A program made the translations under genes and the position numbers. Shown piece by piece: positions 28,801 to 40,460 of a DNA stretch of 64,000 nucleotides. The notes beneath the pieces were generated by a model. The model searched no databases. It was not told the origin of the DNA and worked only from the letters and a program-made list of their open reading frames with translations. The stretch's first letter is position 1. The number at the start of each line of letters is the position of its first letter. The DNA lies in assembly GCF_027942865.1 (NCBI RefSeq), contig NC_134522.1, positions 7,050,849-7,114,848 on the forward strand, in the 5' to 3' direction. The stretch is from Odontesthes bonariensis (taxonomy: Eukaryota > Chordata > Actinopteri > Atheriniformes > Atherinopsidae).

Positions 28801-30376
28801 CGATGTGACAAAGTCCAAATACTACTGGCCCATTTTGGGATCAATTCTCTTACACATCCCTGTTTCTATCCTTGTTTATCCTTTGCTTGACAGGCTGCTT
28901 AAGAGATAACAAAAAAAAAAAAGGAGTAGAAAGAGTAGAAATTAAGTATAGACACATTTCTGGGTATCACTACACCAGAGGTTGTGATTAGCAAGCACTG
29001 AGCATGAACAGCTGATTGGTCATATGATCGAGTCAAAAACTGCCTTAAGTTAGTATAAAAAGTTTTTCTTAGATGTGCAACTTTTAAATGTGCATAAAAA
29101 ATGTCCATGGAAGCCTAAGTAGGAAGTGAAAAAGCTGAATCTGTGAAAAATGTAATGGATTTAGCTAAATCTGAGTATTTATTGACTTTTGCTCCAGTAA
29201 CAGCAGCCCTCAAACTGCATGGATTTCTAATGCTTGTTCATGTTTTACCAGCCGGATCTGATGAAGACTTAAAGGGTCTCTTGTCATATCAGCAATGTTT
29301 GTCTTTCTCATAAATGTGCAGTGAGGTTGAGGTCAAATGACTGTGGAGGAAAGTCCAACAAAGTCGTCAGTCTTTGAGTTTAAGCTCATTATCGTTCTGC
29401 AGAACGAATCCTTCTCCACAAAGATTTCCGCTTCTTGCATTTTCCTTGTTTATTATTAAATAAAACGTACCAAACAAAGAGTTTGAGAGAAGTTTTTGCT
29501 GCCTGTGAATAATAATATAGTGAAAGCAGAGAGTTAAACATGGCTACAACCTTCAGTTTTCTCATTATTTCCAAGTGTTACATTAAAACACATGCACAAC
29601 ATTTCAGCCTCTCCAACCACACTTTAAATTGTACTCCTCTTTTGACGTAATTAATTCTACAATAAGAAAAAAATAAAATATACGCCTCTGAAATCTGAGA
29701 AGTCTGCTTCTAAAAGCATTAAAAAACAAGAGATAAACGTCTCTTTGTTTGGTTTTCAGCAGAGTGGTGTAAAAAGAGAGTGGCGACACTCCCATAGACT
29801 TCTATAGAAAGAAAGGAATGCGGAAGTCACGTGGGTCACGGAGACGCCACAGTTCCAAACAACGGACGCAGCTCCGTTAACCTCAATTGCTCGTCAAGAA
29901 CAATTAGACATCGTTATTTTTACATTTGGTTAGCATGAAATGTCGATGTTGATGTTAAAAATTTAATGGATTTAGGGACCTAGCTTAAAGCTTGGTAACA
30001 GAGGCTAACGTGAGGTAATTAACGTGGTCATTTCACTAAAGTCCGTTAACTTTTTATTGTCAGGTGACATTGTGTAAAGTTGTTTTGATTGTTAGGTTTT
30101 AAAACATTACCAAAATACTATATATTTAATACATTTTTGGTATTTCTGACGTATTTTCTCCGGTAAATTGATTAAATTACTACATTTTTGGCATAGTGAG
30201 GCATTAGCTGACTGTTCTTTAATTAAGTTTTTTTCAGCATGACTTTGCAGCTGTGATAATGAATTTATTAATTTCTCTGTTGTTGTCAGGGAGGTCAGCA
30301 GATGTGGTGGTCGCTGCTGCCATGGATCAACCCTCATTAGGTCTTCAGCACATTTCTACAATGTCCAAACCCTTAA

Positions 30377-30966
30377 AGCTGCAGTCTGCAACTCTTTTTC
30401 AAGCATAATGCCTGGAACTGTCCGGGGATTCTGAAAGTAGTACATTAAATACCCCAATACAAAAAAAATGAGTTCTCTAGGTCCCCTATATGTCCCGCTA
30501 GGTCCCTCCAAAGCCAGCAGGTTTGTTTACAAAATTGCAGACCGGACCGGTAAAAGGTAACCAATCAGGTTACGAGCTGGGCTCTGCTGCCTGTCAATCA
30601 TCGATCGTGCACGCGCGATACAAGGTAGGCTCGTCCCCACGCTTATTTATCTAGACTATTGAACTTCATTACGGGCTAGTCTACTTACTGTGTCTTCCAT
30701 GATCGCAAATGACAGGTGAGTTGATGAATGAGGAGTCGTGTAGGCGCATCTGGCTACGTGCACGAGTTCTCATGTGTTTTGAAGGGGCGGGACAGGAAGT
30801 TGAATAACTTTTTATTTTTCGGTTAAAAAATAAGCATTTCTTGCATTTTGCGACTACGGAGGTCACCGTTTTCAACTTCAAGCGTTCTGATAGATCATGT
30901 AAACTCTTAAAATGCCAAAAATTAGGACTTTACGTATGACAACAATAAATCTTGCAGACTGCAGCT
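30377..30966. mobile_element. TTAA-flanked MITE with AGCTGCAGTCTGCAA ends
   Basis: The inverted ends AGCTGCAGTCTGCAA and TTGCAGACTGCAGCT match perfectly and are bounded by TTAA at 30373-30376 and 30967-30970. The target fits piggyBac or Kolobok, but the superfamily cannot be settled without an autonomous relative. No transposase is visible. Confidence 0.75.
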
Positions 30967-31855
30967 TTAAATTTGATCCAATACAGTTCATTGTTGCAGA
31001 TTAATCTGCCCAACAGTATAAATAGCAGTAAAATAACTTCTTTATTAAGGCTTGTTTTACATTTTCCATGATGACATTTTATAATAAAATGTTTGGTTTA
31101 CATCTGTTTTGTTTATTTTTTTTCACAACTGACACATTTATTTTGTCATTAATATGGTTTTAACCAGAAAAAAAGTTAAATTCATATTTTAATCCATCCA
31201 TTATACCCGCTGAATCCGTCGATCGGGTCGCGGGGGGCGGGGCTCATTGTCCATCTGACACCAGAGAGAACAGACAGACTGAATGACATCTTCTACAGAT
31301 GGAGTGTTTGGGACAACAGGAGTAGATCCTGGGAACAGACAGTAACATCAGGCTCTGTTGAAGGATGTAGATCTGAAGGTAAGCTGGACCACTGGCATGA
31401 TTCAGTATAAAGGAGGACGAGGTAGCTGCCCCCTGCTAGCATGCAGGTGTACCCTCTACGATTTAAAATGGTGATAAATGTGTCTCTGTGCTCCAAAAAA
31501 GAAAAACGTTGATTAAAATACATAGTCGGTGAAGTGATCAATGCACATTATGGGTCAATATTTACCGAAAATTGCGTCGTAAATGTTAAAGTTATCGTTT
31601 TTGTGCTCCGTCCCGCTAAAACCCGTTCAAACTGACTGACAGCGCTGTGATGTTTGGAACTCCGGAGGCTCACATGAACCACGTGACAGCCCTAGCGGCG
31701 ACTTCAAAGCGTGTCGCAACTCTGTATTACTCTATAGCTCTGGTTTTCAGTCACCAGTTTAATGTAGTTCTCCGTCCATGCGATAGGTGGCGGTATGTGT
31801 ATAACCGCTGCCACAGACACCCGTTAGAGAACCCGACGAAGAGCAGACATCAGCT

Positions 31856-31874
31856 ATGAAAGGTTATTCAATAG
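31856..31874 (+). CDS. mtres1: Possible short upstream coding exon of mtres1
   Basis: ATGAAAGGTTATTCAATAG is followed by a strong donor, GTGAGT. Joined to the acceptor at 33250 (GTGACAG|GT), it reads M-K-G-Y-S-I-G-W-G-S-N and then the main exon's ATG in frame. The upstream sequence resembles a dispersed fish repeat ('ggtggcggta...'), so this may be a repeat-derived 5' exon. Whether this ATG or 33265 is used cannot be decided from sequence. Confidence 0.35.
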
Positions 31875-32689
31875 GTGAGTGCGCTACCAAATAACTAACA
31901 ACATTAAGTTAAGACTGCTTGACAATGCAGTGAAACTGGCCCCACTTAGTTTTTTAGTAGCTCGCGGTGTGTTGCGCATGGGCCGAAATAACATCTCGCG
32001 AGCGCATTGAGGGAATAGTTAAGCTAGCTAACCGTACATGTTTCAGCTGGGTTACAACTTTAGCCTGATTGTTTTTATTATTGTTTGAACACAAACACTT
32101 AAAATTGTGAAGGAACATGCACAAAAAGCGACTGAAATTGAAGTAAAAACATGATAACTGATTATGTCGTATATATCTATTTTTGTTTTGACTGACCGGA
32201 TGACAGAGAGTCAACTTCCGGTATCAACAAACAAAGTTAGCCAATTTTTTTTCTTCTTCATTTTCTTAATTATTTAATTAATGTTTTCAATATGAGCAAT
32301 ACAGACTGGTACTGGAAATAAAGTAAGGTTTAATCAAATTATATATGGGAATCAAATTTATCCAGTAAGTATTGGCCCCTAATTTGATCAATTTAATTTG
32401 GTCATACAATCACTTCCAAAAATCTGACACCACCAACCTATAAAGGATATTTTCTTAGTTTGATTTAGTCAAAAAATAATTGAATAATAAATTAAACAGA
32501 AGACACAAACCTGTACTACAAACGGAACATTTAGGCTTTGTGAAACACGCCTAAAAGAATTTAAATAGAATAGTTTTAAAAAATGTATATATTTTAATAT
32601 CAAAGCGAGGAAAATATCATGGCATCACAATGTGATTTTCATTTCTAGAATAAATACTTGCATAAGTTTTAATATGCAAATGAGGTTGC

Positions 32690-33150
32690 AGGTAGTGGTG
32701 GTTGCAGACCTCAAGCTGTCAATTAACAGAAAATGTGGCCCCAAACAGAGAGGTGTCAGTGGTAACAATAGAAATTATTCAAAACTCCTTAAAGAAGGTG
32801 ATTCAATTTCAGAGTGTGACAAAAGATGTTGGTTGTTCCTAGTCTGCTGTGTCTAAAAAAAATAAATAAAAAAAAGCGTTTTCCATCCAGAAACGTCAAA
32901 CATAAACCTTCACTAAGACCTAAAGATAGAAAACAAGGTCACAGTGGACTGGATGGTTGGATGAAAGTGACATTCAGAGATGAATCACTTGCATAGGACA
33001 TGGAGATGATGCTGTAACTTTAGTTTCGTTGACTGGCTGAAGAAAACAACCACATTTCCAGGGGAGGTGGCAGCCATTACCTCTACAGTAGACGTTCAGG
33101 TGGATGCTGCCAACTTTTTCTCACTTAATCATAAGGAGGTTTGGTGATCC
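32690..33150 (+). mobile_element. Tc1/mariner transposase remnant, internally deleted
   Basis: Plus-strand fragments read as N-terminal helix-turn-helix material (KLLKEGDSISECDKRCWLFL, damaged), then after a deletion as DDE-domain-like sequence around 'ggatggttggatgaaagtga' and 'atggagatgatgctgtaact'. Frameshifts make it a pseudogene. It ends about 100 bp before the main mtres1 exon. Confidence 0.6.
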
Positions 33151-33264
33151 TGAGCTAATTCTTTTCAGGACAATAGTTTTGACAAACTGACTTTTACATC
33201 TAAATTGTCAGTGTTTTCAGTTTTATCGCCCTGCATTTTCCCAGTGACAGGTTGGGGAAGCAAC

Positions 33265-34742
33265 ATGCAGAGTCTGGTGGTGCAGGCCCTCGCCATGAGG
33301 CAGCTTGGAAGGTTAAGCCCTCGCCACCTTCTGGCCGCTGGATACGGCCTGAGGCTGACCGAGTGGTGTCCCAGGACCATCCACACACGCCAGCTGTGGG
33401 GCTGCACGACTTTCCCGGCACTTGGCGGCCACAGGCCCGCTTTCCGTGGTAGAGACACTGTCAGGGGTTGGTCTGTGCATCCTCAGAGGTTTAAAAGCAA
33501 GAAGAAAAGCGCTTACGGTTCAACCCAGGAGGAGGAGGACGTGGTTGAGGACGAAAGTGACCCGGAGGAGAGCGAATATGAAGACGAAGACCCGAATCTA
33601 CCCAAGGACTACAAGGATTTGGAAAAACACGTGCAGTCTTTCCGCTATGATGTCATCGTAAAGGCTGGACTGGATATAGCACGCAAGTGAGTCTGGGAAA
33701 TTTGTTATTGGATGATTACAACCAGGGCTCTAAATTAACACCCGCCAAATGCAAGTGAAAGTCATTTTTGGCGTGTATTAAAAAAAACTCACTAGCCGGC
33801 TTGGCCGATGATAAATGAGGAACTTTACCATCTATTTACATTTATCTACAGTATCCATAATTTCATAATTAATCTCTGCACATAGTTTTGTGTTTAATTT
33901 TGTGCATTATCTGCACTAAAACATGGTTAGAAAGTTGTTAAATATTTCCACTTTTGTAGATTCAGGGTTCACATGAATATAAATCAGTTTTAAAGTTATT
34001 TTTTTTATTTTTTTATGTACAAAAAATGTGACCCTGAATAGTATGTGAGGGTTGAGGAGTAATGAAATGTTAAAATAAGTTTTGTATGTACATAAGTTTA
34101 ATTATTGTAATCATTTTAATTAAATATACATGCCCAATTTCACTGTAAAATTAATTTAAAGCTTAGTTAATAAATTGATCAAATTAATTCAGTGGCTCTC
34201 ATCTGTCTTTTTTTGCACGGAAAAATATGTGGCTAGTGGAAATTCTGATTGGCTGGTAACTTCAGAAACTTACTTGCCACATTGGCTGGTGATCAAAAAA
34301 GTTAATTTAGAGCCCTGATAACAACTTTTAAACGAGCATATACAGAATTAACTGAAAAAAAAGCAACCCGTTTACAGATTAAATCTCCTCTTGTAACAGT
34401 AAAATCGAAGATGCCTTCTACAGCAACAAGCTACGACTAAACGGACAGAAACTCATCAAGAAAAGTAAATCGGTGAGTGTCGACCTATTCCTCCACCTCT
34501 CATGTTTGCACAGTCATCTGCCCTCCTGTTCGTTTTAACTCGTGTTGTCATTTGCTCAGGTTAAAGTCGGGGACACTTTGGACGTGGTAGTGTCAGAAAA
34601 CCACGAAACAAACACTGTTACTCTGATGAGAGTCGTCCTCAGAAAGGTTTTTGGCGACACCAGTAACACAGAGAAATATAAAGTTTCCATAAGGCGGTGG
34701 AAATGTCTCGAGCTCGCCAAGAACGAGGCTTTCAAGCCGTGA
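33265..34742 (+). CDS. mtres1: MTRES1 (mitochondrial transcription rescue factor 1, C6orf203)
   Basis: This mitochondrial RNA-binding protein with an S4-like domain supports mitochondrial transcription and ribosome-associated translation. Exons: 33265-33686 (acceptor at 33250), 34400-34472 and 34560-34742, giving 225 aa from this ATG (human about 240). The N terminus is basic and Arg-rich, fitting a mitochondrial presequence. An acidic linker (EEEDVVEDESDPEESEYEDE) follows, then the conserved core DYKDLEKHVQSFRYDVIVKA, the S4-like region (LRLNGQKLIKKSKSVKVGDT) and the C terminus YKVSIRRWKCLELAKNEAF. All junctions keep frame (GCAA|GTGAGT...AACAG|T; TCG|GTGAGT...CTCAG|G). A possible earlier start lies at 31856. 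AATAAA at 34931 is a likely polyadenylation signal. Its neighbour bend3 converges from the minus strand, as in human 6q21. Confidence 0.95.
33723..34317. mobile_element. hAT MITE in mtres1 intron
   Basis: Perfect 17-bp inverted ends, CAGGGCTCTAAATTAAC at both termini. Flanks attacaac (33715-33722) and ataacaac (34318-34325) match at 7 of 8. Without transposase. It accounts for most of the intron between the first two mtres1 exons. Confidence 0.88.
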
Positions 34743-36661
34743 ACTTCTATCGGACGCATCGCAGAGCGCTACTGCCCAATGAGGTCAGAACGAGGGAAAT
34801 GGAATCTGAAGGATCTTCAGGACTTTTGGACCGTAAGCGGATTACAGAGGTTTAATGTTAAAAGTTGAGTGGTTGCAGACATTAAGCAGTTGAATGTTGT
34901 ACCTTTTTGTCTCTAATGTGAGATTTTACGAATAAAAAAAAAAGAAAGGTGGAATTTTAAAGTTGTGATTTAGCAAATTGGTGGTTTGTTGGCTGCTCGT
35001 GTCTCGAGTTAATCTTCATCCTCTGGAAAAAGATGTAAAATAGAAGGATGAGAAGAATGAAAATAGATGGGTGGCTATAAAAACCTCACAACACACCTAC
35101 AACAGGAACATGTTAGTGCTAAAAACAGTAAAAACATCTTACTTTGCGTGTCACTTGTAACTGTTTTTATTAGAAATAGGTTATCATGATCCATTGCCAT
35201 GTTAAATTATCTTTATAATATAAACTTCTATAAGAAGGCTTAACATACAGTCATGTCCATAAATATTCAGACAAAGTATTTGCATATTTTGCTTCTGTAC
35301 GCAACAATTATTCGTTAAATTAGGCAGTTAAGATGCAACTGAAGTGACAGCTAATGTTGATAAGCATGTCGAGTTGTCTAACGATCTTTTAGACAAAAAT
35401 AAGCCTCACAGACGGACCAGAATCCACACGATGAGCGACCTCTGAGCCTAAATCCAGACTTTTTGTTTTGTATTTCATGCCTAACCAGCCCTTACTTCTG
35501 TATTTGTTCCACTTTTATTGTCACTTAATTCAGGGTTTCTTACTGTAAAGAAGCTTGTGTGTTGCTTTGGATAAAAACATCCTCTAAATGGATGCCCATT
35601 GCTCCACCCCTTTGTTCTGAAGGGACAAGCCGCCCTTTTTCATTTGGGGATAAAGGCGTAGCAGTCAAGTAAATCAACTTGAGCATTTGGGGCCATTTGG
35701 ATTGATAAATTACCACTAGTCGTGAATAGAAAAGGGGGCATCTTACCCCTGCAAAACAGAGGGGTAAGGCCAAGGAGAGGAAATGGGATTGGATCTAAAT
35801 GTGCACTGGCATTCATGGCTGTCAGTGGAACCCAATCACTGCTGAGAGAAGCGGCATAATGAAGATTGAATCCTGCTGAGATTTAGCTCAACGCTACAGA
35901 ACTGTCAGGGCGCTGCTTCACGGTATAAACGAGTAATAATAAAGCACGTTGTCAAATAAAACACCTGAACTCGAGCCGACTGAGCGCGCTCGCTTCTGCG
36001 TTAAAGACGGACCCATAAAGACGCATATTAAAGTTTCCTAAACTTAAAGTACGTTAATCACAGATGCTTTTTTTAGCTTGTAAATACGGAACGAAACACC
36101 TTAACTGCTGCATTTAAACTCTGTTATGGTGGCGTACACAGGCAAAAAAAACACTTTAAAATAACCTACTTGTCTGAATACGTATGGACCCGCCTGTAAG
36201 CACATTGTTATTAAAACAGTGGTGGCACAATGCTACATTAGTAACTGTAATGGAAATACATCACATCACTGTGATTCTTTTTCTATTAATAGAGGAATTG
36301 TGTGACCTATGCTGTTAGCTACTATCATTGTTACTGTTTTTAAGGCTACAACATTTACCAACAAAGCATGTTAGACGACCTATGACAGTTTTGGCTTATA
36401 AATAGGAGCATTTTTAGCTTTTTTTCTTCTTTTTTTTATATAATCCAACAATAATAAGACTACACAAACTAGAGTATCTGCTGCTGTAGCCAAAAAGGTA
36501 AAATATGAGTGAGAATAGTGCTGAAGAAACTTGTGACAGCTTGGCTTCATCCTACATAAGACAGTCTTTTTTTTAAAAGTTCAACAATGCAACTTCAGCT
36601 TAGAACAGTGTGCAAGCATTTCATGACTGAAAGTGTTGACTAACTGCAAAAAAAACTCCGA
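34743..36661. other. Convergent intergenic region between mtres1 and bend3
   Basis: mtres1 polyadenylation signal at 34931. A degenerate retroposon tail ('gctttggataaaaacatcct') lies near 35556-35595. The block 35600-35930 is less AT-rich and looks non-repetitive; it is a candidate conserved non-coding element. The rest is AT-rich; the bend3 3' UTR lies next to 36662. No gene. Confidence 0.45.
34931..34936 (+). terminator. Polyadenylation signal for mtres1
   Basis: AATAAA about 190 nt after the mtres1 stop codon, the first canonical hexamer downstream. Confidence 0.6.
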
Positions 36662-39600
36662 CTACGACACAGTGCTCGACCTCTTGGCTTTTTTAAGAAT
36701 GTCACACTTCTTGCGATTGGGGCGCCGGCAGCGTTCGTCGATGCTCGGCACGCATTCGTAGTGCCACACCTCCTCCATCTTATCCACGGGATACACCGCT
36801 TCCACGTAGTGACGGATCAGTCTCAGCCGGACGGGGTCCAGCTGCTTCTTATTGCAGGCACCTGAATGGTTGTACTGGAGCCGGAGGTTCTCCTGGGTGA
36901 AGAGCTCCGGGAAGAGGCGCACCAACAGCCGGGCGGCAAAGTTCCCAACAGAGAGGCTCTGCTGGACGATTTCCCGCACCTCGCCGTCCGAGAGCAGGTG
37001 GACGGACGGCACGGGGAAGTCGGGTTTGGAAACAGTCAGCTCGTCGAGGGGGATTTTACAGAAGTCTTTGCTGCTTTTCTCAGGGGGTAAAGACGGAATA
37101 TCTGGGTCCTCTCTGGCGTTGTCCGGATTGAACTGGTTCACCTGGCAGAGAAACTCCTGCTCCGACTCGGTGCTGTAACCTTTGCGCTGCTGCAGGTAGG
37201 ACCTCCTCTGCTCCGTGTCGCGCCTCCTGCACCTCTCGTCGAGCTTTCCCACAAACTCCAACATCCACACTCTGTCGTTTTTCACTCGAGGGTAGACCAG
37301 CTGCACGTAGTGACGGATCAGGTTCACGCGGACGGGGTCCAGCTGCTTTTTCCCGAGAGAACCGCTGCAGTTGTACTGCTTTCGCGCGTTCTCTTGGGTG
37401 AAAAGTTCGGGGAACATGAGCACCAGAAGCCGAGAGGCGAAGTTGCCGATGGACAAGCTACATTCATAGTTGCTCCTCAGCTGATCCCGGGACAAGATGT
37501 ACTCCTGGGGGACAGTAAAGTCAGGCAGAGGAATCGCCAGATTGTCAAAATCCACGGGTGAAAGCAGCGACTTTTTGGACTTGCGACCGGGTCTTTCGTA
37601 GTCACTCACCTCCGGAACCTTAATGATGGAAACGTCCTCAGGAAGGCTGGCCAGGTCGTAGCCCTCGTCGTTGATATTGTCGGGCTCGCTCCCGTTGCCG
37701 CTACTGTGAGGACCCTCGAGTGCATCTTCCATGTGTTGAATGCACACCTGAAGCCAGCTGTCCTCGGGCACGTCGGGGAAATTAGCCTCCATGTACTTTC
37801 TTATAATTTCCATCTTATCCGAGTCCAGAATCAGCTGCCCCGCGTTACTAAAACCGCCGGAGCCTTCGGGCATTTTCCCCTCTTCAAAAACCTCGGGGAA
37901 GAGACGATGCATAAGAAAAATAACAAAGTCCTCGGGGGAGGAGAGCTCATCCAGCTCTTGTGTGGCTTGTTCCTGCTGGGTATCCACAGATATGTGCTCC
38001 TCCTGGCCCTGCTCGTTAATGAAACGATAGGACTGAGGATGCTCGGCTTTTATTCCGGCGCCCGCCGCCGCCTGCTTCCTGAGCAGCCGAGCGCTCTCCA
38101 TGTCCCGCTGCGCCCAGAAGCGATTAAAGAAGTCATTAACCTGAAGGAGGCACTCTTCCTGCCAGATGCTGTTGCTTTTGACCGAGGGGTAGCACACCTC
38201 CACGTAGTTCCGGATCAGCTGCAGGTGGAGGGATTCCAGCGTTCTCTTGCTCGCCATGCAGTCGTGAGAGCACTCCCTGGCTTTGAACAGCTCCGGGAAC
38301 AGATGCACGAGCAGCCGACAGCCGAGCTCCCCCGCGCCCGACGTCTGCTCCATCAGCTGGTTCAGTTCGTCGCTCGTCAGCAGGTATTCGGGGGGAGGCT
38401 GGAACTCCGTCACCTTCTCGGCCGGCTTGATCTGCTTCTTTATCCGCATGACTTCGAGGGTTAACAAGTCCACTTTACTGTGCAGTTGAGTCATGCTTGA
38501 ATTGAGGGTGTTGAGAATGAAAAACATTTTCTCAATCAGCGGATAAAGGCTGGACTCCGCGGACGCGGCCGGGCCTAAAGCGTCCGCGCTGGCGGAGGTC
38601 TCCGTTGAGCCGTTTTGCTCTGGACTTTGGAGCTTGGACGAAAGGATGCTGCAGAGGTTGAGCTGATTCAAGCCGCCGTGATTGTTCTGCGGCTCCAGAC
38701 TCGGCGTGCTCCTCTTGTCCGAGATCCTGTGGGAGATGCTGAAAAGAGGCTTTCTGTAGGACACTCTGGATTTCTCCTGGACGCAGTCCCTCCTCTCTCC
38801 GGTGGTGGTGAGGCAAAGTGGTTCGTGTCTGCTGCTGTCATCCATCAAGCGCCGCCTCATCTAAACAGATAAAACACATGGTAGCATAACATGGGAAATA
38901 CTCATTCTGCGCTGTGTGTTCTTTAGGGATGGGAATTGATAAGATTTTTACGATTCCAATTCCATTTTCGATTCTGCTTAACGATTCGGTTCTTTGTCGG
39001 TTCCCTTATCGATTCTCATTTGGAGAAAAAGGACAACAAACCGGTCGATTAGCATCAACTTTGTTTAGTTTAGAAGTAACACGAGTCATGACCTCACAAA
39101 CGCAACAACGGTGAGGTCCACATTGGTCTATCCTGGCCTGGGTAATTTAACTCTTCCTGCTCTGGTGAAAGGAGAAGCTGGAGGTAGACGTGAACTGGGG
39201 GTAGTACCACCAGCCTCTGGCTCTGAGCCAGTCAGGCTCTGTCTCTCATGATTTCATCTAAATGTAATGCCTGAGAAGGCATTCATTTAACCTTAACCGT
39301 TACTAACAGCAGGTTTTACAATGAGGCAAATGGTGCTAACATGATAGGCAGTGTTAGTTAGTTAGTTAGTTAGGCCCTCCAGAAAAACGCGATTTTGCGA
39401 TCGCTGATTTTATTGCAAAATCAGCTAAATACCGCTGATTTATGCGGGGGTCAATATTTAAAAAAAAGCCGCATATTCACCGCAATAATCACATTTTCCA
39501 TGCAAAATATGCAAAATATGCAGGACTCGCTTGATTTCACTATCTCCGCACTTTTCTGCATAAAGTTGGGAAGAGAAAAAAATGTAGAAAATTAACGAGA

Positions 39601-40429
39601 GACAAAATTAAAAAAGCAAATCGATCTCACCTACCGACGCACATTACTGCCAAAGACCGGGAAACCAGTACCCCAATGTCTTGCACGAAAGCGGGGGGAA
39701 ACTATTCTGCACCCCGTGCAACTGTGTGTTGGAGCATAAAAGAAAATCGTCGGTGACGTGCCACTTTACCAGCGCGAAACATTTTAAAATTCTTTCTACA
39801 GCTGCGGAAAGGAAAGCCAGACAGCTGACGTTCACCGAGGCATCAACCTCCAAAACCATTGCGAGGGCTACCAGAAACGAGGTGAGTAGCGTACAAGCTT
39901 GAAATTGGCCAAATAAAGAATAAATGAAACAGAATGAGACCGAGAAGTGTGTGTGTGCGCGTGTGTATGTATTGTGAAACTGCTTTTGTTAAAATAAAAA
40001 AACCTTCTGTGAAGTAACTTGGTTCCAGTATGCTTGTTTATCATAGGAGGTCTTTAAAATGACTCTTTTTCATTCAGTAGCAGCATATTTTGCAACTTTG
40101 CATAATTCACAACTTTTTGCATAATTCCCAAGTTTCCGCAACTTCTCGCAATTTCACGGCATAAAATCATTAAAAAACCCGCATATTCAATCGCAAAATC
40201 CAGGATTTTAGCCCGCAAGATCAAGCATTTTAGCCCGCGTAATCAAGGATTAATGTCCGCGTTTTTCTGGAGGGTCTAGTTAGTTAGTTACCTGCAGTGT
40301 TAGCCGAGGACATGCTAACGTTGCTAACATTGCTGCTGGGTTCAGATTCACCAACGTTAGTCCGGAGCAGATCGAAAACGCGACATTCATTCATAGTTAT
40401 TGCATGTTGGTAGTATTTCCTCCCTCTGG

Positions 40430-40460
<31 letters not shown>

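Larger units (their letters stand above)
22984..31855. other. Gene-poor, repeat-rich region between tmem151b and mtres1
   Basis: No conserved exon was recognised on either strand. Contents include the probable distal tmem151b 3' UTR (AATAAA at 24603), a TTAA-target MITE (25361-25888), repeat-like purine-rich segments (about 25890-26130 and 28225-28740), and a second TTAA-flanked MITE (30377-30966). Open frames here, such as 23041-23433 and 26525-26806, lack recognisable domains or splice context. Confidence 0.5.

Noticed and set aside
37706-38464. 252-codon plus-strand frame opposite bend3
   Set aside because: It is a reverse-complement shadow of the long bend3 exon; no start context and no recognisable protein.
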